Positions 52,728-62,069 of a stretch of 64,000 bases of DNA are shown in pieces; the first letter of the stretch is position 1; the number at the start of each line of letters is the position of its first letter. Source of the stretch: Sphingobium sp. AP50 (lineage in GTDB: Bacteria; Pseudomonadota; Alphaproteobacteria; Sphingomonadales; Sphingomonadaceae); contig NZ_FNYZ01000006.1 in NCBI RefSeq assembly GCF_900109095.1, positions 62,001-126,000 on the forward strand, in the 5' to 3' direction. The notes beneath the pieces were generated by a model that had not been told where the DNA came from, did not search any database, and worked only from the letters and a program-made list of their open reading frames with translations. The position numbers were made by a program, and so were the translations under genes.

Positions 52728-53288
52728 TCAGGCCGATCCGGCGCCGCTCACCAGATGGCTCGAATCGATGCCGGACGCGGCAAAAATGGTCGACCATTTG
52801 CCGCGCGTGGGCGTGTCGAACAGCAGATTTCCGGTGGCGGGCGCCAGGAACCAGCTTTCGCCGGTCATCTCCACTTCCAGCTGCCCCGCACCCCATCCGG
52901 CATAGCCCAGCGCGACCAGATAGCGGCTGGGGCCCCTCCCCTCCGCAATCGCCTTCAATATGTCGAGCGATCCGGACAGACCCCATTGCTTGTCGACCTG
53001 CACCATGTCCTGCCCCGCCCAGTCGAGCGAATGCAGCACGAATCCGCGGCGCGGCTCTACCGGCCCGCCACGCAGCACGGGGACATCGCCGACTTTGCTG
53101 CCATCGATATCGAAACTTTCGAGCAGGTCGCGCAGGCGCACGCCCTCCATCTCTTCATGCACGGCGATACCCAGCGCGCCCTGCGCATCATGCACGCACA
53201 TGGCGATGACCGAATGATCGAAGCGCGTGTCCTGCATCCCCGGCAGGGCGAGCAGGAAATGGCCACCATAGAAGCGCGTCTGGTTCAT
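52728..53288 (-). CDS. yqgE: YqgE/AlgH family protein
   Basis: 186-aa conserved protein of unknown biochemical role (E. coli YqgE 187 aa). Family marks: FYGGHFLLALPGMQDTRFDHSVIAMCVHD, GALGIAVHE, VLRGGPVEPRRGFVLHS, YLVALGYAGWGAGQLEVEM and WFLAPA. Start ATG 53288. Divergent from the peroxiredoxin gene. In many proteobacteria it sits beside the Holliday-junction resolvase gene ruvX, which is not the case here. Confidence 0.95.
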   Translation of the reverse strand: MNQTRFYGGHFLLALPGMQDTRFDHSVIAMCVHDAQGALGIAVHEEMEGVRLRDLLESFDIDGSKVGDVPVLRGGPVEPRRGFVLHSLDWAGQDMVQVDKQWGLSGSLDILKAIAEGRGPSRYLVALGYAGWGAGQLEVEMTGESWFLAPATGNLLFDTPTRGKWSTIFAASGIDSSHLVSGAGSA

Positions 53289-53432
53289 GCTTCGAATATA
53301 GCCTCTCGCAGGCCCTTGCCAAGAACGGGTGACCTTAAGGGCAGGGCAGAATGACATATTCCTGCCAGCGTCTTGACAGGCGGGCCGCCAGCGCCGACCT
53401 CCGCCGCCGGTTCACAGGCCAGGAGAATAAGC

Positions 53433-53915
53433 ATGACGATCACCAAGGGCGAACGCCTTCCCTCCACCACCTTCACCAAGATGACCGAAAACGGCCCCGA
53501 AGCCGTGGCGTCGGAAGAGTTTTTCGCTGGCAAGACGGTTGCCATCTTCTCCGTCCCCGGCGCCTTCACGCCGACCTGCTCGGCCAAGCATCTGCCCGGC
53601 TTCATCGACAAGGCCGAAGCGCTCAAGGCCAAGGGCGTCGATGAGATCGCCTGCACCGCCGTCAACGACGCCTTCGTCATGGGCGCCTGGGGCAAGTCCG
53701 CCGGCGCCGAGGGCAAGGTGACGCTGCTGGCCGACGGCAATGCCGATTTCGCCAAGGCCGTGGGCCTCACCATGGACGGCAGCAAGTTTGGCCTGGGCAC
53801 GCGCGGCCAGCGTTTCTCGATGATCGTCAAGGACGGCGTGGTCGAGGAACTGAATGTCGAGGCACCGGGCGACTTCAAGGTGTCGTCGGCCGACTTCATG
53901 CTGGAACAGCTCTGA
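53433..53915 (+). CDS. Peroxiredoxin, Prx5 type
   Basis: 160-aa thiol peroxidase reducing H2O2 and organic peroxides. The active site VPGAFTPTCSAKHLPGF carries peroxidatic Cys49 with the usual Pro and Thr. FVMGAWGK and RFSMIVKDGVVEELNVE follow the AhpC/TSA Prx5 group. There is a Cys in IACTAVNDAF, at the place where some members keep a resolving or regulatory Cys. AGGAG lies 7 nt before ATG 53433. It ends at a very strong hairpin terminator. Confidence 0.95.
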   Translation: MTITKGERLPSTTFTKMTENGPEAVASEEFFAGKTVAIFSVPGAFTPTCSAKHLPGFIDKAEALKAKGVDEIACTAVNDAFVMGAWGKSAGAEGKVTLLADGNADFAKAVGLTMDGSKFGLGTRGQRFSMIVKDGVVEELNVEAPGDFKVSSADFMLEQL

Positions 53916-53926
53916 TCTGATAGAAT

Positions 53927-53957
53927 TTGCGCGCCGGATCGATTATCCGGCGCGCAA
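53927..53957 (+). terminator. Strong hairpin terminator after the peroxiredoxin gene
   Basis: Arms 53927-53939 (TTGCGCGCCGGAT) and 53945-53957 are perfect 13-bp complements with a 5-nt loop, followed by TATTAC. The U-run is short, but the stem is very stable. It sits 50 bp before amn. Confidence 0.7.
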
Positions 53958-54006
53958 TATTACAGCCGGTCTTCCTTCCGTCATGCAAAGGCGGTAACAG
54001 GAGGCG

Positions 54007-55461
54007 ATGACACAAAGCATCGGCACCGCGACGGTCGCGCAACTCGACCAAATCTACCAGACGTCCATCGAAACCCTGCGCGAGGCGATGCGCGCCTACG
54101 CCCGCGATGGCAGCATCCCGCCAGCCGAGGCGCGGGCGGATCGGCGTTTCTGCTATCCCGAACTGCGGATCACCTATCGGGATGATAATCAGGCGCCGCC
54201 TCCCGGTCGCTCCTTCGCCCGGCTTTCCAAGCCCGGCCGCTATGTCACCACCATCACCCGCCCCGCCATGTTCGCCGATTATCTGGCCGAGCAGATCGAC
54301 CTGCTGGTGCGCGATTATGGGGTCGAGGTGGAAGTTGGGCTGAGCGATCAGCAGATCCCCTTCCCCTATGTGCTGGACGGATTGGATATCAATGCCTTGG
54401 ACGGCACGCCGCCGACGGAACTGGCGCGCTATTTCCCCGCGACAGAGCTGGCAGAGATTGGCGACGAGATTGCCGACGGCCTGTTCACGCCGGATATCGA
54501 TGGCGATCGGCCGCTGGCCCTGTTCGACGGGTTGCGCACCGACTTTTCGCTGGCGCGGCTGAAACATTATACCGGCACGCCGGCCGAACATGTGCAGCGC
54601 TATATCCTGTTCACCAACTATCATCGCTATGTCGACGAATTCGTGGACTGGGCCTGCAAGGAATTGCAGCGTCCCGGCAGTCGCTTCACCGCCCTGTCCG
54701 GCGCCGGTGGTGTCTATGTGACGCCCGAGACGGCCGATCCGGCGCAGATGATTGCCGACAGCGCCTGGCGCAAGCATCAGATGCCGGCCTATCACCTGAT
54801 CGCGCCCGACCGCAGCGGCATCACGCTGGTCAATATCGGCGTCGGCCCCTCCAACGCGAAGACGATCTGCGACCATCTGGCCGTCGTCCGTCCCGAAGCC
54901 TGGCTGATGATCGGCCATTGCGGCGGCCTGCGCCCCAGCCAGCGGATCGGCGACTATGTGCTAGCGCACGCCTATCTGCGCGACGACCATGTGCTGAACG
55001 AGATGCTGCCGCCCGAAATCCCGGTGCCGGCGATCGCCGAAGTGCAGGTGGCGATGGCCAGCGCGGCCGAGGCCGTGCTGGGCGGCGGCGATCCGGAAGA
55101 TTTCAAGCGGCGGCTGCGCACCGGAACGGTAGTCACGACCGACGACCGCAACTGGGAATTGCGCTATTCCAGTTCGGCGCTGCGCTTCAGCCTGTCGCGC
55201 GCCGTGGGCATCGACATGGAATCGGCGACGATCGCGGCGCAGGGCTATCGCTTCCGTGTGCCCTACGGCACGCTGCTCTGCGTGTCGGACAAGCCCATTC
55301 ATGGCGAGTTGAAGCTGCCGGGTCAGGCCAACCGCTTCTATGAGGAAGCAATTGCGGGCCATTTGCGTGTCGGCCTGATGACCTGCGAATTGCTGCGACA
55401 GGAAGGGGCGAAGCTGCACAGCCGCAAGCTGCGCGCCTTCAACGAACCGCCTTTCCGCTAA
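54007..55461 (+). CDS. amn: AMP nucleosidase
   Basis: Splits AMP into adenine and ribose-5-phosphate. 484 aa, the same as E. coli Amn. N-terminal Amn-specific domain (RRFCYPELRITY, RSFARLSKPGRYVTTITRP) and C-terminal nucleoside-phosphorylase fold: GVGPSNAKTICDHLAVVRPEAWLMIGHCGGLR, LAHAYLRDDHVL, AVGIDMESATIAAQGYRF and LLCVSDKPIHGELK with the catalytic Asp. It starts with ATG after AGGAGG at 53999-54004. Confidence 0.97.
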   Translation: MTQSIGTATVAQLDQIYQTSIETLREAMRAYARDGSIPPAEARADRRFCYPELRITYRDDNQAPPPGRSFARLSKPGRYVTTITRPAMFADYLAEQIDLLVRDYGVEVEVGLSDQQIPFPYVLDGLDINALDGTPPTELARYFPATELAEIGDEIADGLFTPDIDGDRPLALFDGLRTDFSLARLKHYTGTPAEHVQRYILFTNYHRYVDEFVDWACKELQRPGSRFTALSGAGGVYVTPETADPAQMIADSAWRKHQMPAYHLIAPDRSGITLVNIGVGPSNAKTICDHLAVVRPEAWLMIGHCGGLRPSQRIGDYVLAHAYLRDDHVLNEMLPPEIPVPAIAEVQVAMASAAEAVLGGGDPEDFKRRLRTGTVVTTDDRNWELRYSSSALRFSLSRAVGIDMESATIAAQGYRFRVPYGTLLCVSDKPIHGELKLPGQANRFYEEAIAGHLRVGLMTCELLRQEGAKLHSRKLRAFNEPPFR

Positions 55462-55490
55462 ATTGCGCAGTGCCAAATCCGAAACACCCG

Positions 55491-55605
55491 CCGTTCGCCC
55501 AGAGTAGGGACTGAGCGAAGTCGAAGGCCCGTATCGAAGGGGCTGGCGTGCCCTATCCTTCGATACGCCGCTTCGACAAGCTCAGCGGCTACTCAGGACG
55601 AACGG
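55491..55605. repeat. Interspersed inverted repeat ('ccgttcg...ttcgacaagctcag' type), complete
   Basis: Left arm begins CCGTTCGCCCAGAGTAGGGA and the reverse complement of the right arm begins CCGTTCGTCCTGAGTAGCCG; the match continues through 'gaagtcgaag' and 'cgtatcgaagg'. It fills most of the 166-bp gap between amn and the convergent GGDEF gene. A half-copy is at 4100-4123. Confidence 0.8.
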
Positions 55606-55627
55606 ATCAGATTTAGCGCACGCTGCT

Positions 55628-56776
55628 CTAAGCGGCTTCGGTCCAGATGGTGATGCGATCCTTACCGTCCTTCTTGGCGGAATAGAGGGCCGCATCCGCG
55701 CGGGCGAACATGTCTTCCAGGCACATGTCGGTGTCGGTCAGTTCGGTCACCCCGAAACTGGCGCGAAGTCCGGTGACGGGCACGTCCGCTAGTGCCAGAT
55801 GGGTGACCTCGGCGCGTACCCGTTCCATGACTTCAGCGGCGCACACGGCTGCCGAGTCCAGCAGCAGCAGGCCAAATTCGTCGCCGCCCAGACGCCCAAC
55901 TACGTCACCGCGACGCACCGCGCTGACCAGCAGGGCTGCAAAGCCCCGCAGCGCCTGATCCCCGGCAATATGGCCGTGACCGTCATTCAGCGCCTTGAAC
56001 CCGTCCAGATCGCAAACGACCAGCGCCAGCCGCCGTTTGTGCCGCCGTGCCTGCGCAATCGCCTGCGCCGCTGCTTCGTCCAGCCCGCGCCGGTTGAGCA
56101 CCTGCGTCAGGGGATCATGGCGGATCTGCTTGCGCAATTGCTGGGCCAGATCGCCAGCCACCACCAGCACGGCGGTAACGGCGGTGGCGACATAGATGGT
56201 CGGCATGAAGATGCTGAAGATCAGGCGGTAGAGATCCTTGCCGATCTCCGGCCCACGGATCAGCAACGCCGATCCCGCCAGGGCAAGCTGAACCAGCGCG
56301 AAGGCAAGCAGGGCGACGAAGAAGACCAGTTCGGGCGGGGTGAAGCGCCGATCCCTTGGCCAGAGAGAAATCGCGCTGACTGCCAGCAAGACGCCGACAT
56401 AGGTCGGAATGATCAGGCCCTGCATGATCTGACTGCCGACCGGGCCAATGGCCAGTCCCATCCCAAGCGTTGCCAGTGCGGCGGGTATGACGAAGGCGGT
56501 CAGGCGCAGCGGCTTGCCGGATCGCTGTCGCACGCCGATGGCGAGCAGCGATCCGCTGATGATCAGCCCGACGCCGGTCACGATGAACCAGCCGGGGCTT
56601 TTCAGGAAATAGCCGCCGGCATTGGCCATCCACTGCAGCATCCCCACTGCATAGGAGGCCGTCCAGGTCAGGACGTGCCTTTGCCGACCGAAGTGAAGCC
56701 AGGCCACGGTCAGCGCCACCGTCATTACGGTGGCGGTACCAAAAAGCAGGGATAAAAGAATGGCTGCCGCGTTCAT
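55628..56776 (-). CDS. Membrane diguanylate cyclase (GGDEF domain)
   Basis: 382 aa. Five to six membrane helices in residues about 1-205 form a sensor of no recognised family, followed by a GGDEF domain: HDPLTQVLNRRGLDEA, CDLDGFKALNDGHGHIAGD, then RRGD (an RxxD inhibitory site five residues ahead of the active site) and GRLGGDEFGLLLL. The active site is intact, so c-di-GMP synthesis with product inhibition is expected. No EAL domain. Start ATG 56776. Last of five minus-strand genes beginning with asd. Confidence 0.9.
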   Translation of the reverse strand: MNAAAILLSLLFGTATVMTVALTVAWLHFGRQRHVLTWTASYAVGMLQWMANAGGYFLKSPGWFIVTGVGLIISGSLLAIGVRQRSGKPLRLTAFVIPAALATLGMGLAIGPVGSQIMQGLIIPTYVGVLLAVSAISLWPRDRRFTPPELVFFVALLAFALVQLALAGSALLIRGPEIGKDLYRLIFSIFMPTIYVATAVTAVLVVAGDLAQQLRKQIRHDPLTQVLNRRGLDEAAAQAIAQARRHKRRLALVVCDLDGFKALNDGHGHIAGDQALRGFAALLVSAVRRGDVVGRLGGDEFGLLLLDSAAVCAAEVMERVRAEVTHLALADVPVTGLRASFGVTELTDTDMCLEDMFARADAALYSAKKDGKDRITIWTEAA

Positions 56777-56807
56777 GCGGCAGCCGTTTACCAAGATTTA
56801 CTCCGGC

Positions 56808-58640
56808 TTACCAGCCGCAGGACTTGCCTTTATTCTGCGCAATCAACCACTTCTGGAGTGGCGCGAAATAATTGACCAATGCCTTGCCCGACATTTCACG
56901 GCTGCCGGTGAAGGCTTGCAGCGCGTCGGGCCAGGGTTTTGATGCGCCCATTTCCAACATGGCGTTAAGTTTGGCCCCTACTTCCTTGTTTCCATAGAAG
57001 GAACAGCGATGCAGCGGGCCGGTCCAGCCGGCCTGCTTGCACGCCGCTTCATAGAATTGGAATTGCAGAACGCGGGCCAGGAAGTAACGCGCATAAGGCG
57101 TGTTGCCCGGAATATGGAACTTGCCGCCCGCGTCAAACTTCGTCTCGTCACGTGACACCGGTGGGACGATGCCCTGATATTGGGTGCGAAGGTCGGTCCA
57201 GGCCTTTTCATACTGGCTTTCGGGAATCGAACCGTCGAATACGCCCCAGCGCCATTTGTCGATCAACAGGCCGAAGGGCAGGAAGGCGACCTTGTCCATC
57301 GCCTGTCGCAGCAACAGGCCCAGATCCTTGTCGGCGCCCGGCACCTTGGCCGGATCGAGCAGGCCGATCTTCACCAGATAATCGGGCGTGATCGACAGCG
57401 CGATGAAGTCCCCGATGGCCTCATGGAAGCCGTCATTGGCGCCATCCAGATAGAGTGGCTTCTGGATCTGGTAGGCGCGCTGATAATAATTGTGACCGAG
57501 TTCGTGGTGAATGGTGACGAAATCGTCGCCATTGACCTTCGTGCACATCTTGATGCGAATATCATTCTTGTTGTCGAGATCCCAGGCCGAGGCATGGCAC
57601 ACGACTTCGCGGTCGCGCGGCTTCACGATCTGCGAACGATCCCAGAAGCTCTGCGGCAGCTTTTCAAAGCCAAGCGAACTGTAGAAGCCCTCGCCCGCCT
57701 TCACCATGCGGGTCTGGTCATAATCCTTGGCCGTCAGCAGATCGGTGACGTCATAGCCCAGATCACCCGCGCCTTCTGGTGCGACGATCTTGTAGATATT
57801 GCCCCATTCCTGCGCCCACATATTGCCCAGCAGGTCAGCTCTGATCGGCCCGGTCTTGGGCTGGACCGCATCGCCATATTTCTCGTTCAGCTTGGTGCGG
57901 GTATAGCAGTGAAGCTGATCATAGAGCGGCTTCACCTCGCCCCAGATCTTGTCCGTCAGCTTGGCGAAATCGGCGGCGGGCATGTCATATTTTGAGCGCC
58001 ACATTGCGCCGGTGTCAGCAAAGCCCAGTTCCTTCGACCCGGCATTGGCGATGCTCACCAGCTTGGCATAGTCCTGCCGCATCGGTGCGCCGACATTGTC
58101 ATGCCAACTGACCCACATTTCCTTGAGCTCTTCGGGATTGCGGTCCGTGCCCATCTTCTCTTCGATATCGCTGCCGTTGATCGGCTGGCCGTTCAGCGTA
58201 CCCTTCCCCTTGCCATAGGCGGACTGGAGCCGGGTCGCGAGATCGTTCAGTTCCTCGGCAGCGCCCGGCGTCGTCGGAGCGGGCAGAGTGAGCGCGGTGC
58301 GCAGCAGCGTCAGCCGGCGCTTCGTCTCTTCGCTCAGCCCCGGCGCCGTCGCATATTTCGCCGCGTCCAGCGCATAGTCGACCCGCATCTTGGTATCGAT
58401 CGCGCCGAAATAGGATGCCATCGCATCGGTATCGTCGGTGATATAGGTGGCGTTGATCCACGCGGCCCGACCACTGACGATCGACTGGTCGAACAATGTC
58501 TGTTCGGCTTTGGCCAGGAAGGCCTCCGCGTCGGCAGCGGTGGGCGTGGCCGACTGCGTAGCAGCGGGCGCTTGCTGCGCCAGTACCGGCGAAGCAACGA
58601 GGGCAGCCGCAAGCGCGGCCATGGAAATTGCGATTTTCAC
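56808..58640 (-). CDS. Secreted M2-family (angiotensin-converting-enzyme-type) dipeptidyl carboxypeptidase
   Basis: 610-aa zinc peptidase with a Sec signal peptide (MKIAISMAALAAALVASPVLA). The zinc site is complete: TIHHELGHNYY (His379, Glu380, His383) and DGFHEAIGD (Glu407, third ligand). PNTPYARYFLARVLQFQFYEA and a late Cys pair region match the ACE C-terminal half. Periplasmic peptide degradation is likely. Bacterial ACE homologues (for example in Xanthomonas) are known; chloride and substrate preference cannot be read here. Confidence 0.93.
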   Translation of the reverse strand: MKIAISMAALAAALVASPVLAQQAPAATQSATPTAADAEAFLAKAEQTLFDQSIVSGRAAWINATYITDDTDAMASYFGAIDTKMRVDYALDAAKYATAPGLSEETKRRLTLLRTALTLPAPTTPGAAEELNDLATRLQSAYGKGKGTLNGQPINGSDIEEKMGTDRNPEELKEMWVSWHDNVGAPMRQDYAKLVSIANAGSKELGFADTGAMWRSKYDMPAADFAKLTDKIWGEVKPLYDQLHCYTRTKLNEKYGDAVQPKTGPIRADLLGNMWAQEWGNIYKIVAPEGAGDLGYDVTDLLTAKDYDQTRMVKAGEGFYSSLGFEKLPQSFWDRSQIVKPRDREVVCHASAWDLDNKNDIRIKMCTKVNGDDFVTIHHELGHNYYQRAYQIQKPLYLDGANDGFHEAIGDFIALSITPDYLVKIGLLDPAKVPGADKDLGLLLRQAMDKVAFLPFGLLIDKWRWGVFDGSIPESQYEKAWTDLRTQYQGIVPPVSRDETKFDAGGKFHIPGNTPYARYFLARVLQFQFYEAACKQAGWTGPLHRCSFYGNKEVGAKLNAMLEMGASKPWPDALQAFTGSREMSGKALVNYFAPLQKWLIAQNKGKSCGW

Positions 58641-58692
58641 GGGGTTCCCCTTATCGGTTATAAAGGGAAGGTGGCTTGCCGCGGCGATACAG

Positions 58693-59454
58693 TCAAGCGG
58701 TCAGGAAATCGACCATCGCCTGCCCCAGTTCCTTGCGGGTGACGGCGTTCATATGATTGCCCGGCACCTCGACATAACGACCGTTCGGCAATATTTCGAC
58801 CAGTTCCTGCGCAATGCCATTATCCTGATCGTCCGCGCCGCAAATCACCTCGGTCGGCTGTTGGAAGCCGGCGATGACCTGTTCGGGCGTGTCGACGAAG
58901 GTGTTCAGGATGTTGAGCATGGCTACCGGATCACCCTTGGTGGTCTTGAGAAATGCCTCGGTCATCCATTCGGAGGTGCCGCGTTCGAACGTGCCCAGAT
59001 TGGTGAGGACATTCTTGTAATAGCCGCCCTTGTCCAGCGTCTTGACCAGACCGCGCAGCCCCATGCCGGCCAGGATCACGCGCCGCGGTGTCGCGCCACG
59101 AGCCAGCATGCGGACCGTCGTGCGCGCGCCCAGCGAATAGCCGCCAAGGTCATAGTCGGTCAGGCCCATCTGCTCGACCAGCGCCAGATTATCGTCGGTC
59201 AGTGCGTCGGGCGGATAGGCAGCGGCATCATGCGGCTTGGCGCTTTCGCCATGGCCGCGCAGGTCCGGCAGGATCAGCCGGAAACCCGCGTCCACCAGCT
59301 TTTGCGCATGACCATAGCGAATCCAGTTGGTCCAGGCGTTGGAGAAATAGCCGTGGATCAGCACCAGATCGCGCCCCTGCCCCACGACATGCACTGCGAT
59401 CGGCAATCCATCCCGACCCTTGATATCATGGCGTTCGATCTGAAGGTCGGTCAT
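58693..59454 (-). CDS. Alpha/beta-fold hydrolase
   Basis: 253-aa soluble hydrolase. Oxyanion-hole strand LVLIHGYFSNAWTNW, LPDLRGHGESAKPHD, nucleophile elbow DLGGYSLGARTT (Ser), acid CGADDQD and final His in EVPGNHMNAV. This matches the small esterase/lactonase group; substrate unknown. Start ATG 59454 (MTDLQIERHD). The gaps of 58 bp to the YjdF-like gene and 52 bp to the peptidase gene suggest one transcript. Confidence 0.88.
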   Translation of the reverse strand: MTDLQIERHDIKGRDGLPIAVHVVGQGRDLVLIHGYFSNAWTNWIRYGHAQKLVDAGFRLILPDLRGHGESAKPHDAAAYPPDALTDDNLALVEQMGLTDYDLGGYSLGARTTVRMLARGATPRRVILAGMGLRGLVKTLDKGGYYKNVLTNLGTFERGTSEWMTEAFLKTTKGDPVAMLNILNTFVDTPEQVIAGFQQPTEVICGADDQDNGIAQELVEILPNGRYVEVPGNHMNAVTRKELGQAMVDFLTA

Positions 59455-59512
59455 CTGGGGCAATTCCTTGTAGCGGCAGGCTGACGGGCGGGGATTGCCC
59501 GCCGATATGGCG

Positions 59513-60151
59513 TCAGCCCCTGCGGCGCAAGAGGGCGATGACCGCGATGGTCGCGCCAATCTGTGCGGACGCCATATCTTTTTGCGCGTCCCAGACATCG
59601 CCTTGCTGGCCATTATAATAGTCGGCTGTGTCGTCAGCGGCGATGATGGTCAGCAACCATTCGAAAATTTCATATAGCGCGCTGCCAAGGCCGATGGCAG
59701 CAAAGGCAAAGATCAGGCTCCAGCGCCAGCGCAATGTGCCGTATCGATGCGCGACTTCGGCGATGGGGAGGGTCAGCAGAGCACCGAAGGCGAAATGCAC
59801 CAGCCGGTCGTAACCATTACGTTTCATGCCGAAGAGACTGGAAATATCATGCCCGCTGATTGCCCGCGCCCAATCATCATAGGGAACGTAGGAGTAGATC
59901 CAGCGCGCGCCCAGAGTGTGGAGCAGCAGGAACAGCCAGATACAGGCGATTGCCGATGCAGGAAGAGGCCAGCGTCGCAACAGCCACGGCGCAGTCAGGA
60001 TCAGGGCAACCGTGGGTCCGTGCTGGAGCGGCGCGAGATCGGGATAGGGTTGCGCAATATTGGCGAGGCCGATCGCGGCCATCAGAAGAAGGATCATCCG
60101 GCGCTGCGCGAGCGGAAGGGCTTTCCACATCGCGACAGCGCCGGAGATCAT
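59513..60151 (-). CDS. YjdF/DUF2238-family membrane protein
   Basis: 212-aa integral membrane protein with about six helices. Family marks: LHTLGARWIYSYVPYDDW, GMKRNGYDRLVHFAFGALL, ALYEIFEWLLTI and a terminal DVWDAQKDMASAQIGATIAVI, including the conserved Glu, Asp and Gln typical of DUF2238. Function unknown; E. coli YjdF is a relative. Start ATG 60151, or 60130 (MWKALPLAQ). It follows asd after 8 bp. Confidence 0.88.
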   Translation of the reverse strand: MISGAVAMWKALPLAQRRMILLLMAAIGLANIAQPYPDLAPLQHGPTVALILTAPWLLRRWPLPASAIACIWLFLLLHTLGARWIYSYVPYDDWARAISGHDISSLFGMKRNGYDRLVHFAFGALLTLPIAEVAHRYGTLRWRWSLIFAFAAIGLGSALYEIFEWLLTIIAADDTADYYNGQQGDVWDAQKDMASAQIGATIAVIALLRRRG

Positions 60152-60159
60152 AAGGGAGC

Positions 60160-61185
60160 TTAGCCCTTCTTGAGGTGGCGACGGCCGAGCAGTTCGGCGA
60201 TCTGGACCGCATTCAGCGCTGCGCCCTTGCGCAGGTTATCGCTGACGCACCATAGGTTGATGCCGTTCTCGATCGTCGAGTCTTCCCGCACGCGACTGAT
60301 GAAAGTCGCGAAATCGCCGACGCATTCGATCGGGGTGATGTAGCCGCCGTCTTCGCGCTTATCGACCAGCATGATGCCCGGCGCTTCGCGCAGAATGTCC
60401 TGCGCTTCCTTGGCCGAAATCTCGTTTTCGAATTCGATGTTGATCGATTCCGAATGGCCGACGAACACGGGCACGCGCACGCAGGTCGCCGTGACCTTCA
60501 CCTTGGGATCGAGGATCTTCTTGGTTTCCGCGACCATCTTCCATTCTTCCTTGGTCGAACCATCGTCCAGGAAAACGTCGATATGCGGGATCACGTTGAA
60601 GGCGATCTGCTTGGTGAACTTCTTGGCCTCCGCCGGATCGCCGACGAAGATGTTGCGGCTCTGTTCGAACAGCTCATCCATGCCCGCCTTGCCCGCGCCG
60701 GACACCGACTGATAGGTCGACACGACGACGCGCTTGATCTTCGCAGCGTCATGCAGGGGCTTCAAGGCCACGACCATCTGCGCGGTCGAGCAGTTCGGGT
60801 TCGCGATGATGTTCTTCTTGGTATAGCCGTCGATCGCGTCCGGGTTCACTTCGGGCACGATCAGCGGCACGTCCGGGTCCATGCGGTAGAGCGACGAGTT
60901 GTCGATCACGACGCAGCCGGCCGCCGCCGCCTTGGGCGCATACTCAGCCGTCGGGCCGGAACCTGCGGCGAACAGGGCGATATCCCAGCCGGTGAAATCG
61001 AAATGTTCAATATTTTTGCATTTGAGAATCTTGCCAGTGTCACCGAACTCGACGTCGGTGCCCTGCGACCGGGGCGATGCAACCGCCGCGATCTCGTCAA
61101 TAGGGAACTCGCGTTCGGCGAGAATGGTCAGCATCTCGCGGCCCACATTACCGGTGGCACCCACGACGACGACCTTGTAACCCAT
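60160..61185 (-). CDS. asd: Aspartate-semialdehyde dehydrogenase
   Basis: NADPH-dependent reduction of aspartyl-phosphate, the branch enzyme for lysine/diaminopimelate, threonine and methionine. 341 aa. Seen: VVVVGATGNVGREML, AAGSGPTAEYAPKA, NPNCSTAQMVVAL with catalytic Cys132, VVSTYQSVSGAGKAGMDEL, FVGHSESINIEFE (catalytic His) and DNLRKGAALNAVQIAE. Start ATG 61185 with GGAG 8 nt upstream. First gene of the minus-strand run down to 55628. Confidence 0.97.
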   Translation of the reverse strand: MGYKVVVVGATGNVGREMLTILAEREFPIDEIAAVASPRSQGTDVEFGDTGKILKCKNIEHFDFTGWDIALFAAGSGPTAEYAPKAAAAGCVVIDNSSLYRMDPDVPLIVPEVNPDAIDGYTKKNIIANPNCSTAQMVVALKPLHDAAKIKRVVVSTYQSVSGAGKAGMDELFEQSRNIFVGDPAEAKKFTKQIAFNVIPHIDVFLDDGSTKEEWKMVAETKKILDPKVKVTATCVRVPVFVGHSESINIEFENEISAKEAQDILREAPGIMLVDKREDGGYITPIECVGDFATFISRVREDSTIENGINLWCVSDNLRKGAALNAVQIAELLGRRHLKKG

Positions 61186-61355
61186 GACTAAAGTCTCCAC
61201 TCAATATGCATTATTGCAGCGGGGGCGGCATAGCGATACTGCGGCGTTTGTCCAGAAAGAAGGGCTTGGTCAGGAAAAAGCGCACGCATTGCCATTATGG
61301 CCCTGCGTCAGTACGAAAACCGCCCTCTCCCCCATGATACGGAAATATTCTTCTG

Positions 61356-62066
61356 ATGCAGTCCGACTTGCTGCCGCCCCAGCCCGACCAATGGTTTCAC
61401 AGTTTCGCCTTTCCCGATGGCGAACGGGTCAATGGCATCAAGCCGCTGGAATCGCTTCAGGAGGAAGCGGACCTGATCTTTCCCGCGCCGCTTGCGGGCA
61501 AGAGCGTGCTCGACATCGGGGCTTGGGATGGCTTCTTCTCCTTCCAGGCGGAACGGCGCGGCGCCGCCAGCGTACTGTCGACCGATCATTTCTGCTGGTC
61601 AGGCGAAGGCTGGGGCAACAAGCAGGGGTTCGATCATGCTCATGCCCGTTTCGGATCGAAAGTCCGGTCGCTGGATCTGGACGTGGCCGATCACCGGGTG
61701 GAGGAACTGGGCCAGTTCGACATGGTGCTGCTGCTGGGCGTGCTCTATCATGTTACCGATCCCTATCGCACGCTGGAGGCCGCCGCCGCGATGAGCCGCG
61801 ATCATCTGGTGATCGAGACGGTGACGTCGCTGCGCCATGAGCCGGTGCCGGCGATGCGGCTGTTCACCGAACTGGAACTGGACCGCGATTCCACCAATTA
61901 TTGGGCGCCCAACATATTGGCGCTGCGCGAGATGTGCCGGCGCTTCGGCTTTACCCGCTTTCAGGTCGTGCCCGAAGCGCTCGACAATCAGGGCTGGCGC
62001 AAATGGGCGATGCACTTCCGCAAGAAGGACCGTTATCGCCGGGCGATCTTCCACGCCTGGCGATAA
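61356..62066 (+). CDS. Class I SAM methyltransferase, CmoB/DUF1698-like
   Basis: 236 aa. WFHSFAFPDGERVNGIKPLESL at the N-terminus and SVLDIGAWDGFFSFQAERRGAASVLSTD (SAM motif I and the acidic motif II residue) resemble CmoB, the tRNA uridine-34 carboxymethyltransferase, and the DUF1698 group. LLLGVLYHVTDPYRTLE is the CmoB-like post-II strand. It lacks CmoB's long N-terminal domain and no cmoA is beside it, so it may act on a small molecule instead. The 170-bp gap to asd is the divergent promoter region. Confidence 0.82.
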   Translation: MQSDLLPPQPDQWFHSFAFPDGERVNGIKPLESLQEEADLIFPAPLAGKSVLDIGAWDGFFSFQAERRGAASVLSTDHFCWSGEGWGNKQGFDHAHARFGSKVRSLDLDVADHRVEELGQFDMVLLLGVLYHVTDPYRTLEAAAAMSRDHLVIETVTSLRHEPVPAMRLFTELELDRDSTNYWAPNILALREMCRRFGFTRFQVVPEALDNQGWRKWAMHFRKKDRYRRAIFHAWR

Positions 62067-62069
62067 CCC

